DNA from: Polyangiaceae bacterium
GTDB taxonomy: Bacteria > Myxococcota_A > Polyangia > Polyangiales > Polyangiaceae
DNA: 36,060 nucleotides
Direction of reading: 5' to 3'
NCBI GenBank assembly: GCA_025937785.1
Contig: JAICQQ010000070.1
Span: 1 to 36,060, forward strand
Position numbers and translations under genes: made by a program. The notes below the pieces were generated by a model. That model was given only the letters and a program-made list of their open reading frames with translations, was not told where the DNA came from and did no database searches. This document shows, in pieces, positions 1-8,686 of this stretch; positions within the stretch are counted from its first letter, which is position 1, and each line of letters opens with the position of its first letter.

Positions 1-98
1 CCTTCTGCCACTGCCCCTCGTCCAGCTGCTGTCTAACCATGCTGGCCTACCCATGGAACACACTTCGACCGCCATGGATAGCTCTTTCCTCGACTTCT

Positions 99-164
99 CG
101 GGCACGGGCACGCACACGTTCACGTTCACGTTCACGGGCCGGACCAATTCAGGGACAGGCCCTA
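99..164 (-). repeat. Composite element: 18-bp motif plus degenerate hexamer array (left copy)
   Basis: On the plus strand, positions 99-140 are seven consecutive hexamers of the form CGNNCA or a near variant: CGGGCA twice, CGCACA once, CGTTCA three times, then CGGGCC. Read on the minus strand, the array is preceded by TAGGGCCTGTCCCTGAAT (164-147), which recurs exactly at 35902-35919 in the opposite orientation, again followed by the hexamer array. Minus-strand starts at 75, 54 or 40 would lie just downstream, as the four-helix-bundle gene does at the right end. None of these short frames is recognisable before the window edge, so no gene is called in 1-98. Confidence 0.85.
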
Positions 165-204
165 ATCGGCCAGACCCCGACGCTGTTGGTCGCTGAAAGC
201 TGGA

Positions 205-3200
205 TCAGTTGCGGGTGAGCGCTTCGAGGGCTTCGAGCGGGTGCAGGGGAGTGAAGCCGGCGAAGCGCTTGACCTGGCTGCGGCACGAATGGCCGGTGGC
301 CAAGACCCGCTCGCGATCGCCGTCGGTGGTGGGCAGGGCGCGGGCCCAACTCATGGCGAAGACACCCTCCGATTCGGCGCGGTGCGTGCTCTCGTGCCCG
401 TAGGCGCCGCACATGCCGCAACAGCCGAGGTCGACGAGCCTCAGGCTCGAACCGAAGGCAGCGAAGACACTCGCCCACTGCGCTTGGGATTGTGGCTCGG
501 CGGTGCGCTCGGTGCAGTGCCCAAACAGCTGGAAGGTGCCGCTCGCGCGGGGTTCGAGCGGCGTGTCGAGCGCCTTCAGCTTGGCGGCCAGCCACTCTTG
601 CACGAGCTGCACGCGGTAGCTGTCGGACGACCCCAGCACCTCGCGGTACTCGTCGCGGTAGGTGAGCACCACGGCCGGATCGAGTCCGATGATGTCGATG
701 CCCGTGCGCGCCGCATCTCCGAGGAACGTGGCGTTGGCTCGCGCTACGTCGCGGAAGCGAGCCAAAAAGCCCTTGACGTGTAAGCCCTTGCCATTCTCTC
801 TGAACGGCATGACGTACACGGTGAAACCAAGGCGCGACAGCAGATCGTAGCAGGCGAGCACGACGTTCGCTTCGTAGAACGTCGTAAAGGCGTCTTGCAA
901 CAGCAGCACCGAGTTGGCTTTGACTGCTGCAGGCAGCTGCGCCAACGCCTCGGGGTCGTACTCGGGGGCGCCGCGGCGCGCGAGCTCGCGGGTGAGGTTG
1001 ATGCGCGACAGCAGCGGGGTGTCCACGATGCCTACCCAGCGAGCCATGGCGCCGGATACCCAGGGCGTCGTCAGCACCCAATTCACGAGCCCCGGCAGCA
1101 TCGCCATCGCTGGCAACACGAGCTCGAGGCTGGCGACGAAGTAGTCCTTGAGGGGGCGGCGGTAGCGCGTGTGATAGAGCTCGAAAAAGCGCGAGCGGAA
1201 CTGCGGCACGTCGACCTTGATAGGGCATTGCGTGGCGCAGGCCTTGCACGCGAGGCAGCCGTTCATGGCGTCGTACACTTCGTGGTTGAAGTCCCGCGGC
1301 GCTGACCTGCGACCCTGGAACAAGGGCTCGAGCGCCAGCGTGTCCGAACCGGCTCGCGTGGCGTCGTGGCCGTCCAGGGTCATCAGGCGAAGCCACTCGC
1401 GCATGATGCCCGCGCGGCCCTTGGGTGAGTGGATGCGGTCGCGTGTGACCTTCGACGAAGGGCACATCACGTTGTCCGGGTTGTAGTCGAAGCAGGCTCC
1501 ATTGCCGTTACAGTTCACTGTCACGGCGAACTCCGTTTGCGCTCGAGCGCTGAGCTGCCGGTCGAACGCCCCACGCTTCAGCCCGTCGATGCTCACGAGC
1601 TTGTCGCTGCTCGAGGCAGGCGTCGCGAGTTTCCCCGGGTTCAACTGATTGTAGGGGTCGAACGCTTGCTTTACCTTGCGCAGTTCTTGGTAGAGCTCAT
1701 CCCCGAAGAACGTGGGCACGTACTCGCTGCGAAAGCCCTTGCCGTGCTCGCCCCACAGCACGCCACCATAACGCTTCACCAGTTTCACGACCGCGTCCGA
1801 AATCTCGCGCAGCAGCGCTTCGTCTTCGGGTTGGCGCATGTTCAGCGCCGGACGCACGTGCATACAGCCGACGTCGACGTGGCCGAACATGCCGTACTTC
1901 AGGCCATAGCCGTCGAGCAGCGCGCGAAACTCGCGAATGTAGCTGGCCAGGTGCTCGGGCGGCACCGCGCTGTCTTCCACGAACGGGATGGGGCGCCGCA
2001 GGCCCGAGAGCGCGCCGAGCAGGCCCACGCCTTTCTTGCGCAGGGCCCACAGTGCATCGATGTCTTTGGCGTGGGTGGCCACGGAGAACCCGCTGGCCTT
2101 GCCGGGCGCGCCGCGCTGCGCCCGCAACAACTCGCACAGGCGTTCGACGCGCTCTTCCACCAGTTCGGGGCGGTCCGACTGGAACTCGACCAAGTTGATG
2201 GCTTTGACCAGCGGCTCGTGCGTGCCTTCGACCAGGTGAGCGACGCGGTGCCAGATCGTGTCCTGGCGCGCCAAGGCGACGATCGTATCGTCGACCGTTT
2301 CGATCGCCGCCGGGTCGAGTTCCACCAGCTCCGAGGCGGCTGACAGCGCGTCGTCGAACTCTGAGTAGCGGATCGCGACCAGCTTCTTGAACTTGGGCAG
2401 CGGCGTGAGCCGCAGTTTGGCGCGAGTGATGAACGCGAGCGTGCCCTCGGCACCTGCCAAGATGTAGTTCAGGTTGAACCTGGTCCGATCCGCCGAGTAG
2501 ACGTGAGCTAGATTATAGCCGGTGAGAAAGCGCTTTAGCTTGGGGAACTGTTCGGCGATCTCGTGGCGTTTTTCGGTAACGATGGCGTCGATCGCTCGAT
2601 GCACCGCGCCGATCGGATCAGGGCGTCGTTTGATCTCCGAAAGTTCGCTCTCGGTGAGCTCGCGCGAGGTCCACGAGCTTCCATCGCCGAGCACCACGTC
2701 GAGCTCGATCACGTGATTCGAGGTCTTGCCGTAGATGCGTGAGCCCTTGCCGGCGGCGTCGGTGTTGATCATGCCGCCGAGCGTGGCGCGATTGCTCGGC
2801 GAAAGATTGGGCGCGAAGAACACTCCATGCGGTTTCAGGTGGGCGTTCAATTGATCCAGCACCACGCCGGGCTCGACGATTACCCAGCCCGCGTCGAGGT
2901 CGACTTCGACGATGCGGTTCAGGTGCCGCGACAGATCGAAGATGACCCCGTCGCACAGGCTTTGCCCATTGGTGCCGGTGCCAGCGCCGCGCGGGCTCAC
3001 CTTGATGTTTCGGAACTCCAGGGTCCCGAGCAGCTTCAGGGCCCGCTGCACGTCGAGGGCGTGCTTCGGAAACGCCACCGCCTGAGGCACGATCTGATAC
3101 ACGGAGTTGTCCGTCGCCGTCACCAGCCGGGTGGCGTAGTCGACTTGGATCTCGCCTTCGAAGCCAGCGGTGCGGAGGGCGTCGAGGTACGCGGTGTACT

Positions 3201-3240
3201 CCGGCTGAAGGCCGCTGTCCGGTTTCAGAATCGGGATCAT
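205..3240 (-). CDS. ydiJ: YdiJ-family FAD/4Fe-4S D-2-hydroxyglutarate dehydrogenase
   Basis: Predicted to oxidise D-2-hydroxyglutarate (a side product of SerA-type reactions) to 2-oxoglutarate, passing electrons through FAD and Fe-S centres. The product is 1011 aa, close to the about 1018 aa of E. coli YdiJ, and similarity in the remembered E. coli sequence runs end to end. Domains in order: PCMH-type FAD-binding domain with PRGAGTGTNG at residues 83-92; FAD-oxidase C-terminal domain including the WGEHGKGFRSEY segment; a Cys cluster (CNGNGACF, about 575); a CxxCxxxCP ferredoxin-like cluster (CLACKACATQCP, about 660-671); and a C-terminal CCG-type domain (LGCCGMCG, about 938). The reading frame stays open up to 3621, but the extra 127 residues are low-complexity and cross a repeat, so ATG 3240, which aligns with the family N-terminus, was chosen. 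No clear Shine-Dalgarno is seen. The gene appears to be monocistronic. Confidence 0.93.
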   Translation of the reverse strand: MIPILKPDSGLQPEYTAYLDALRTAGFEGEIQVDYATRLVTATDNSVYQIVPQAVAFPKHALDVQRALKLLGTLEFRNIKVSPRGAGTGTNGQSLCDGVIFDLSRHLNRIVEVDLDAGWVIVEPGVVLDQLNAHLKPHGVFFAPNLSPSNRATLGGMINTDAAGKGSRIYGKTSNHVIELDVVLGDGSSWTSRELTESELSEIKRRPDPIGAVHRAIDAIVTEKRHEIAEQFPKLKRFLTGYNLAHVYSADRTRFNLNYILAGAEGTLAFITRAKLRLTPLPKFKKLVAIRYSEFDDALSAASELVELDPAAIETVDDTIVALARQDTIWHRVAHLVEGTHEPLVKAINLVEFQSDRPELVEERVERLCELLRAQRGAPGKASGFSVATHAKDIDALWALRKKGVGLLGALSGLRRPIPFVEDSAVPPEHLASYIREFRALLDGYGLKYGMFGHVDVGCMHVRPALNMRQPEDEALLREISDAVVKLVKRYGGVLWGEHGKGFRSEYVPTFFGDELYQELRKVKQAFDPYNQLNPGKLATPASSSDKLVSIDGLKRGAFDRQLSARAQTEFAVTVNCNGNGACFDYNPDNVMCPSSKVTRDRIHSPKGRAGIMREWLRLMTLDGHDATRAGSDTLALEPLFQGRRSAPRDFNHEVYDAMNGCLACKACATQCPIKVDVPQFRSRFFELYHTRYRRPLKDYFVASLELVLPAMAMLPGLVNWVLTTPWVSGAMARWVGIVDTPLLSRINLTRELARRGAPEYDPEALAQLPAAVKANSVLLLQDAFTTFYEANVVLACYDLLSRLGFTVYVMPFRENGKGLHVKGFLARFRDVARANATFLGDAARTGIDIIGLDPAVVLTYRDEYREVLGSSDSYRVQLVQEWLAAKLKALDTPLEPRASGTFQLFGHCTERTAEPQSQAQWASVFAAFGSSLRLVDLGCCGMCGAYGHESTHRAESEGVFAMSWARALPTTDGDRERVLATGHSCRSQVKRFAGFTPLHPLEALEALTRN

Positions 3241-3647
3241 CGCCGCTGATATTGCAGATCGAAAGGGCGCAGGCCAGCCGGGATTTTCCTCAGCCCGAGG
3301 GGTGCGGCTCGGTGCTTGACCCTTGGCCCTGTATGGCGTTCGTGGCAGCGTTCCAGCTTGGCGAGAGCTACCCCATGAAGAGCGAGCCTGCCAAAGCAAC
3401 CCCCCCTTCGGGCGTTCCGAGGAGCTCAGCGGTCGGGTGCGAGCCCAGCCGCGAGCGGTCGATCCGGTGATTGCTCGAGCCGTGTACGAGCGGTCGAATG
3501 TCCCCCCGTAACCGTACCCGTGCCGCTGCCCCCCCACCCCCCACGCACGGGTGCGGGTACGGGTGTGGGCTTTGACGCTTCCGAGGGACCCATACACGCC
3601 GCTGCCGGGCGGCGGGTGCAAATGAGTGGGCGTGCTATGGGAAACCG
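3241..3647. other. Divergent intergenic region, 407 bp
   Basis: This lies between the divergent starts of ydiJ (minus) and the GNAT gene (plus). It contains the second hexamer cluster (3507-3569) and a C-rich run at 3529-3543 that would be G-rich on the minus strand. Short frames crossing it show no recognisable protein features. Promoters for both flanking genes should lie here, but no convincing -35/-10 pair was picked out. Confidence 0.6.
3507..3569. repeat. Hexamer cluster arranged as an imperfect inverted repeat
   Basis: The left arm is CGTAAC-CGTACC-CGTGCC (3507-3524). The right arm is GGGTGC-GGGTAC-GGGTGT (about 3549-3566). The arms pair imperfectly around a C-rich centre. The hexamers belong to the same CGTRNN family as those at 99-140 and 35935-35964, but the 18-bp companion motif is absent here. 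It may fold as a hairpin or, on the minus strand, as a G-quadruplex; both are inference. Confidence 0.65.
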
Positions 3648-4421
3648 ATGATCGACTCGTCGGTCCTGATCGGCTGCCTGGAGAACTACATGTTCTTGGC
3701 GTCGCGGGGGGGCGGGCTACGACGGCTCTCGTACCCTGGGGTGCGCGGCCATGTGAGCGGCCTCGCGCAGCCTTTGACGAACTTGGTGGGCGCCGCGGGG
3801 TCGTCGGAGGCGATCCCCGAGCGTTCGGTCGACGAGGTGTTCGCCGAATTCGGCCGGTTGCGCCTGCCGTTTCTGTGGCTGGTCGGTCCGCACGGGCCCG
3901 AGGGCATGGGGGCGCGCCTCCGGCGGCGTGGCATGTCTCCTTTTCAGCAACTCAGCGGGCTGGCTACCTCCGATCTGGATCTGCCGCGTGTGAGCGCCGC
4001 GCGCTTGCACGAGGTGCGACCCGACGAACGAGACCGCTTCGGAGCCGTACTGCTGGACAGCTTCGAGCTCGAGGGTCCGGTGCTCGACTTCCTCGCACGC
4101 TACTACTTTTTCGCGTCTACGCTGCGTTCGCGCAACTACCTGGCCTTCGTCGATGACCACCCAGAGCCCGCAGGCGTCGCGAGCAGCGTCTACGATCCCG
4201 AGTCCCGCGTCGCTGTCTTGGCCATCGCAGCAGTGAAGCAGCAATTCCGGGGTAGAGGGATATATCGCGACCTCGTGCAGCGCCGGCTCGCCGACGCCAA
4301 GGCGGACGGCTGCGTGGCAGCTGTGGTCCACGCCCAATCGACGAACTTGCGCGGCTGTCTTCGCCTGGGCTTCCGCGAGATCTGCCAGCAACGGTTGCTG
4401 AGTCTGGACCAGCCCGCGTGA
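3648..4421 (+). CDS. GNAT-family N-acetyltransferase
   Basis: The 257-residue product ends in a GNAT domain. The acetyl-CoA pyrophosphate-binding loop reads QQFRGRGIYRDL (198-209), matching the Q/R-x-x-G-x-G/A signature, preceded by the hydrophobic strand VAVLAIAAV (188-196). The following STNLRGCLRLGF (231-242) fits the late GNAT segment in which residues near N233 and the LGF turn close the acceptor site. The first 120 residues resemble a degenerate second GNAT-like half, so this may be a tandem-domain enzyme. The acceptor substrate cannot be read from the sequence. ATG 3648 follows a GGGAA purine tract five bases upstream. The gene converges on the hybrid kinase gene, with only 17 bp between the stops. 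Confidence 0.85.
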   Translation: MIDSSVLIGCLENYMFLASRGGGLRRLSYPGVRGHVSGLAQPLTNLVGAAGSSEAIPERSVDEVFAEFGRLRLPFLWLVGPHGPEGMGARLRRRGMSPFQQLSGLATSDLDLPRVSAARLHEVRPDERDRFGAVLLDSFELEGPVLDFLARYYFFASTLRSRNYLAFVDDHPEPAGVASSVYDPESRVAVLAIAAVKQQFRGRGIYRDLVQRRLADAKADGCVAAVVHAQSTNLRGCLRLGFREICQQRLLSLDQPA

Positions 4422-4438
4422 CGGACCCGCGTGGCTTC

Positions 4439-6454
4439 CTACGCGCGGACCGCGGCCCTCGACGTGACGAGTTCGTCCAGCGCCGTGAGCAGCTCGCGGC
4501 GCTCGAACGGCTTCATGACCACTGCCGACAACCTGGACTTCGTGGCGAGCCCCACTCGATCAGGCAGGTAGCCTGTAATGAACAGCACCGGCAACAGCGG
4601 ATCGTGCCGTCTCAGCTCGTCTGCCAAGCTGGTCCCGGACATCTGGGGCATGACTACGTCCGTGACCAGAACGTCGGCGGGCTCCTCACGCCAGCGCTCG
4701 AGAGCTTCCTCGCCGCTGGCGACGGCGCGCACGTGGTGGCCCGCGGAGGTCAGCATCGCCAGCGCGAGTCGGAGCACCGGTTCGCTATCTTCGACCAAGA
4801 GCACCCGGAGCGCACCCTGAGCAGCACGCGTCCGGTCTGCGCCAGGCTCCAGCGGCGGGGGCACCGCCGGGAACCACAAGCGAAAGAGCGACCCCGCGCC
4901 CGGCTCGGAGCTGGCCTCCACGAAGCCGGACACCTGCCTCATCGCACCAAAGACCATGGCGAGCCCGAGCCCGGTACCCTGACCTGCTTCCTTCGTGGTG
5001 AAGAACGGTTCGAAGATACGCGCGAGCGTCGCAGCGTCCATGCCGACGCCGGTGTCGGCAACGTCCAGCGTCACGTACGGTCCAGGTTGCGCCTGAAACT
5101 TCGTTGCAGCTTCAGCCGTTAGGGTCCGATCGTGGGTGGCGATGCGAAACGTCCCGCCCTGCGGCATGGCGTCGCGAGCGTTCAGGGCGAGGTTCAACAG
5201 CACCTGGTGGACCTGCCCGCTGTCGACGCATACGAACCCCGGGCGCGCGTCGTCGTCGACGACTACGGATACCTGCTTGCCGAGTGCGCGTTCGATCAAG
5301 GGCCGCGCTTCGTTCACTTCGTCTGCCAGCCGTACGTCTTGGAGCGCGGGGTTCGAATGGCGGCTGAAGGTCAACAAGCGATTCGTGACGAGGGTCGCGG
5401 TCTTGGAGGCGCGGATGATCTCCTCCAGTTCCGGGCTCGGGGAGTCCGCGTAGAGCAGCTCGGCATTCCCCAGGATCACCGTCAACAGGTTGTTATAGTC
5501 ATGAGCCAGCCCGCCGGCGAGCTGGCCCACCGCTTCCATCTTCTGGCTCTGGTGAAAGCGTGCTTCGAGCTCTACGAGTTCGGTGACGTCGCTGACGGTG
5601 CCGCGGATGGCCTGTAGACGCCCGTGGTCGTCGACCACGGCCACCGCGTCCATGTCGACATGCCGGATGCTTCCGTCGCGGTGCACGAGCTTTGCGCGAC
5701 TGCGCTCGACGCGACCTTCGCTCATCGAACGCTGGATCAGGTGACCGATGCGTTCGCGGTCGTCCGCCGCCAGCCGCTCCATGAAAAGCTCGACGCAGGG
5801 CTTGCTGGTGTGGTCGATGTCGAGCAGGCGAAAGAGTTCGTCGGACCACGTCGCCTCGCCCGTGGTCACATCTTGCTCGAAACTCCCCATCTTGGCGATG
5901 TGCTGAGATTCCGTGAGGAAGTCGGCCGTCTTCTTGAGCTCGAGCGCGGCCCGCTTCTGGTTGGTCACGTCGAGGACGGTGCCGACGGCTCGTGTGAGGT
6001 TGCCGTTCGAATCGAACAGGAACGCAGCGTTCATCGTGACGTGGCGTACGCTGCCGTCAGCTCGCAGGATTCGATAGTCGACTTGCTGGCTGACGCCGGA
6101 GGCGATGCCTCGCGCAGACAGCTCGCGAACGCGATCACGGTCGTCGGGGTGGACGGCCTCGAAGAAGGCCTCGGTCGAGGCGCGATCCTGCGCAGGATCG
6201 TAGCCCAAAATGCGAAATAGCTCGTCGGACCACAGCACGTCGTTGGTTTGGACGTCCCAGACCCAACTGCCCATATGAGCGATGCGCTCGGCCTCGCCGA
6301 GCAACGCTTCCCGCTCGGAGAGGGTCGCGCCGAGCGGGGCGCCGCCCTTGTCGCCGAAACGCCGCACTTGGCGTTCCAGCTCGAAGACGCGGCCGCGGAG
6401 CAGCTGATTCTCACGGCGTGCCGCCTCCAAGGGATCAGTCGGGTCCGTCGTCAT
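4439..6454 (-). CDS. PAS-PAS hybrid histidine kinase with C-terminal receiver
   Basis: A 671-residue cytoplasmic sensor kinase with no membrane segments. Order: short N-terminal coiled coil (about 8-32), PAS/PAC domain 1 (about 55-165), PAS/PAC domain 2 (about 183-295), HisKA with phospho-acceptor H318 in GGLAHDYNNLL, HATPase_c with N box NLALNARDAM (421-430), G1 DTGVGM (467-472) and G2 GTGLGLAM (493-500), then a receiver domain (549-665) with acidic pair E555/D556, phospho-acceptor D599 and K648. The receiver suggests intramolecular phosphorelay; no separate output regulator sits alongside. ATG 6454 was chosen over an upstream extension because the upstream part reads through the STAS-like gene in another frame and GGTGA precedes this ATG. 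The gene lies 35 bp after the STAS-like gene on the same strand, probably as one transcript. Confidence 0.93.
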   Translation of the reverse strand: MTTDPTDPLEAARRENQLLRGRVFELERQVRRFGDKGGAPLGATLSEREALLGEAERIAHMGSWVWDVQTNDVLWSDELFRILGYDPAQDRASTEAFFEAVHPDDRDRVRELSARGIASGVSQQVDYRILRADGSVRHVTMNAAFLFDSNGNLTRAVGTVLDVTNQKRAALELKKTADFLTESQHIAKMGSFEQDVTTGEATWSDELFRLLDIDHTSKPCVELFMERLAADDRERIGHLIQRSMSEGRVERSRAKLVHRDGSIRHVDMDAVAVVDDHGRLQAIRGTVSDVTELVELEARFHQSQKMEAVGQLAGGLAHDYNNLLTVILGNAELLYADSPSPELEEIIRASKTATLVTNRLLTFSRHSNPALQDVRLADEVNEARPLIERALGKQVSVVVDDDARPGFVCVDSGQVHQVLLNLALNARDAMPQGGTFRIATHDRTLTAEAATKFQAQPGPYVTLDVADTGVGMDAATLARIFEPFFTTKEAGQGTGLGLAMVFGAMRQVSGFVEASSEPGAGSLFRLWFPAVPPPLEPGADRTRAAQGALRVLLVEDSEPVLRLALAMLTSAGHHVRAVASGEEALERWREEPADVLVTDVVMPQMSGTSLADELRRHDPLLPVLFITGYLPDRVGLATKSRLSAVVMKPFERRELLTALDELVTSRAAVRA

Positions 6455-6489
6455 CGTGTCACCATTGGCTGCTTGCCAGTTACGTCCTT

Positions 6490-6870
6490 CTAGACGTCCT
6501 CCGCGCGTTCGATGAACTCGACCCTGTCTTTGGCAGCGGATTCTCGGACGATTCGCAGCAGTTGGAGTTTGGTCAGGTGGCTCGACGTGATCACGGTGGC
6601 CTGCTCGATACCGAGCCGCGGCAACGCCGCCATCACGGCGCTCACCCCCTGTTGCCCTTCGTCTCGCATGGGCTTCAGTGCGCGAAAATCGAGCTGGAGC
6701 CGCTTGAATGTCAACGGCGTGCACGCCTCCAGGACCGCCGTGCGGAAGGTAGTCGCTGCATCGACGCTCCAGAAGCCCCAAGCCTGGACCTGAACCTCGG
6801 CGGACTCGACATTGCAGTGCACCGAAAAGCCCCCGCTGGCATCGCCAACCTGTTTGCCGGCTGGAGTCAC
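6490..6870 (-). CDS. Small STAS/SpoIIAA-like protein
   Basis: A 126-residue soluble protein, starting at GTG 6870 behind AGAGG seven bases upstream. The pattern of alternating strands and helices, with an internal LQLDFRALKPMRDEGQQG segment and a later ATVITSSHLTKLQLLR strand-helix unit, resembles single STAS-like domains that modulate partner proteins. Recognition is by fold pattern rather than a strict motif, and the Asp-Ser pair of phosphorylated anti-anti-sigma factors is not evident. It immediately precedes the hybrid kinase gene on the same strand (35 bp gap), so it may act in that signalling pathway. An unrelated small alpha/beta protein is the alternative. Confidence 0.6.
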   Translation of the reverse strand: MTPAGKQVGDASGGFSVHCNVESAEVQVQAWGFWSVDAATTFRTAVLEACTPLTFKRLQLDFRALKPMRDEGQQGVSAVMAALPRLGIEQATVITSSHLTKLQLLRIVRESAAKDRVEFIERAEDV

Positions 6871-6973
6871 GCTAGGCCTCTCATTCCAAGAAAAACGTCA
6901 CTTTGACCCCGAAAGGTTAGTCCTCCCAACGCAGCCGCCGCTGCGGCCGGGTCCGCCACGTGGCCTGCTCGGA

Positions 6974-8686
6974 TCATTCGAAAGCGCCCGCATTTTCGGT
7001 ACTCGTTCGCGCCCCGTCGCCGCCTAGCGGGAACTGGGCCATGACAGGGTGGTCCGCGGCCGGAGCAGCAAGGGGCACGACGATCCCCGCGGCGCCGCTG
7101 CCGGCGCCCAGCCGAAAGTCCCGCGCCCCAGGGTCGAGGAAACCAGGGTCATCCCCCTCCACGTTGTCGCTGGGTACGACGCTGCCGGTCAGTGAGGGCG
7201 AGCCCGGTTGCCACCCCGCGGGTAGCCAGTTGCCGCTGAGTAAGGCCGTTCCCGCGTCTTCGAGAAACGCGAGATCACTGCCCGTGCCCGCGAAGAAGAC
7301 ATTGTCGCGCGCGTCGATGGTGGCGTCCGCGCTCGAGAGTCGCACCACGCTTGCGAGGCCGTTGCGTTCCGAAACCACGGTGTTGTGATAGAAATGAAGC
7401 GTGCCCTCGCGGAAGTACTCCTCGCTGTTGTCGCCGCCGTAGTGCACGATCTGACGATTCCCACCGTCGACCTCGATCAGCACGTTGCCGTACACGAAGG
7501 TGTCATCGTAGTCGTCCGCGCCATTGATCTCGTCGAATGCCGAGTCGACCAGATCGAGGGCACGGTTGCCCCCTTCGATCCAGTTGTACCGTACGACGAG
7601 CCCCGAAGAACGATCTTTGAGATTGTTGCCATCGCAACCCTCGCACAGGACACCGTAGCGGTTGAACTCGAAGGTGATTCCGCGAGCTTCGGTGTAGCTG
7701 TTGTGCTCGTATGCGCTGCCCGGGTTGCCGTTGTCGAACAGCTGGTTGCCTGACACCATGATATCGGCGCTTTCGTGGGCAATGAACAGCCCATTGCCGC
7801 AATCGTGCATCACGTTGTTACGCAGCGTGATGTGCGATCCGGACTCCAGGAAGATCGCCGAGGCGTTGTCGTCGAAATTTTCGGCGTCTCCGTCCGCATT
7901 GATGAACGTGTTGTCGGCGCGCGCGCCCGACAGATCGAGGCACTCGACGAACACGTGCTCGGCAGTCTGCAGGTCGGGCGTGCTGCTGCCGCCGATCTTC
8001 ACGATGCCGCGGGACCCGCTCCAAAAGTCGAGCTCCTCGCGCGTGGTGGCACCGTCGCCGACGATACGCGGCAGCCGCCCCGCGTCGGGCACTCCCAGGA
8101 CGACGACAGGCGCCTCTTCGGTCGCGGCGACCGACACCACCCATTTGTCGGCATAGGGCACGTCGCGCCAGTGGATCCGTACGAGCGACCCGGGCGATAG
8201 GCTTTCCCAAGGCACATCGGAGGGGGTAGGGTAGTCCTGATCCGGGCCGACCTCGTACACCGCGTCGAAGTCGGCGGGGTTCCAGCTGGGAGACTCGCAG
8301 GACTCCGGTGCGGTCGTCGGCGTCCCGCCGGCTCCGGCGCTGCCCCCGCCCGCCGTGCTGGCAGTGCTGGCAGTGCTGCCGCTGCTGCCCCCGGCGTCGG
8401 TCGAAGTCTCGCCCGCGCTGCCACCCCCGCCCCCGCTGCCACCAGAACTTGCGTTGCCGGTGCCTCCGGCTTCACTCCCGCTCGCCGTGCCGGAACCGCC
8501 GGCGGCGGTCTCCGAGGCTCCTGTCGTCGCCCCGCCCGAACTCGTGCTGCTGGCGCCTACGCTGTCGATGCTGCTCGTCGAAGGGCCGTCCGTGGAGCCG
8601 CCGTCGCCGCCGTCTTCCGAGCAAGCGAACGCAATAGTTACCAAGCTCACCACCCACCCGGCTCGAACGTAGGGCATGCTCGTCAT
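6974..8686 (-). CDS. Exported lipoprotein with right-handed parallel beta-helix domain
   Basis: The 570-residue product begins with a lipoprotein signal peptide (hydrophobic core about 10-21, lipid Cys C22). A 100-residue Gly/Ser/Thr/Ala-rich linker (about 25-125) follows, typical of myxobacterial surface proteins. Residues about 240-500 hold repeated Asn-rich turns such as ITLRNNVMHDCGNGLF, IMVSGNQLFDNG and LVVRYNWIEGGNRAL, as in parallel beta-helix (pectate-lyase-like) polysaccharide-active enzymes. It is likely anchored outside the cytoplasm and binds or degrades a glycan; no catalytic residues could be assigned. ATG 8686 overlaps the stop of the DUF434 gene (ATGA), implying translational coupling. 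A second in-frame ATG at 8677 would also leave a signal peptide. Confidence 0.85.
   Translation of the reverse strand: MTSMPYVRAGWVVSLVTIAFACSEDGGDGGSTDGPSTSSIDSVGASSTSSGGATTGASETAAGGSGTASGSEAGGTGNASSGGSGGGGGSAGETSTDAGGSSGSTASTASTAGGGSAGAGGTPTTAPESCESPSWNPADFDAVYEVGPDQDYPTPSDVPWESLSPGSLVRIHWRDVPYADKWVVSVAATEEAPVVVLGVPDAGRLPRIVGDGATTREELDFWSGSRGIVKIGGSSTPDLQTAEHVFVECLDLSGARADNTFINADGDAENFDDNASAIFLESGSHITLRNNVMHDCGNGLFIAHESADIMVSGNQLFDNGNPGSAYEHNSYTEARGITFEFNRYGVLCEGCDGNNLKDRSSGLVVRYNWIEGGNRALDLVDSAFDEINGADDYDDTFVYGNVLIEVDGGNRQIVHYGGDNSEEYFREGTLHFYHNTVVSERNGLASVVRLSSADATIDARDNVFFAGTGSDLAFLEDAGTALLSGNWLPAGWQPGSPSLTGSVVPSDNVEGDDPGFLDPGARDFRLGAGSGAAGIVVPLAAPAADHPVMAQFPLGGDGARTSTENAGAFE

Noticed and set aside
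99..140. The hexamer arrays as a CRISPR array or telomere-like repeat
   Set aside because: The units are 6 bp, without spacers; the array is short and internal.
149..1465. A 438-residue minus-strand frame within ydiJ
   Set aside because: It overlaps the conserved YdiJ Cys clusters in another frame and is Arg/His/Pro-rich.
3241..3621. Extending ydiJ by 127 residues to 3621
   Set aside because: The added residues are low-complexity, cross the hexamer cluster and have no counterpart in YdiJ; ATG 3240 fits the family N-terminus.
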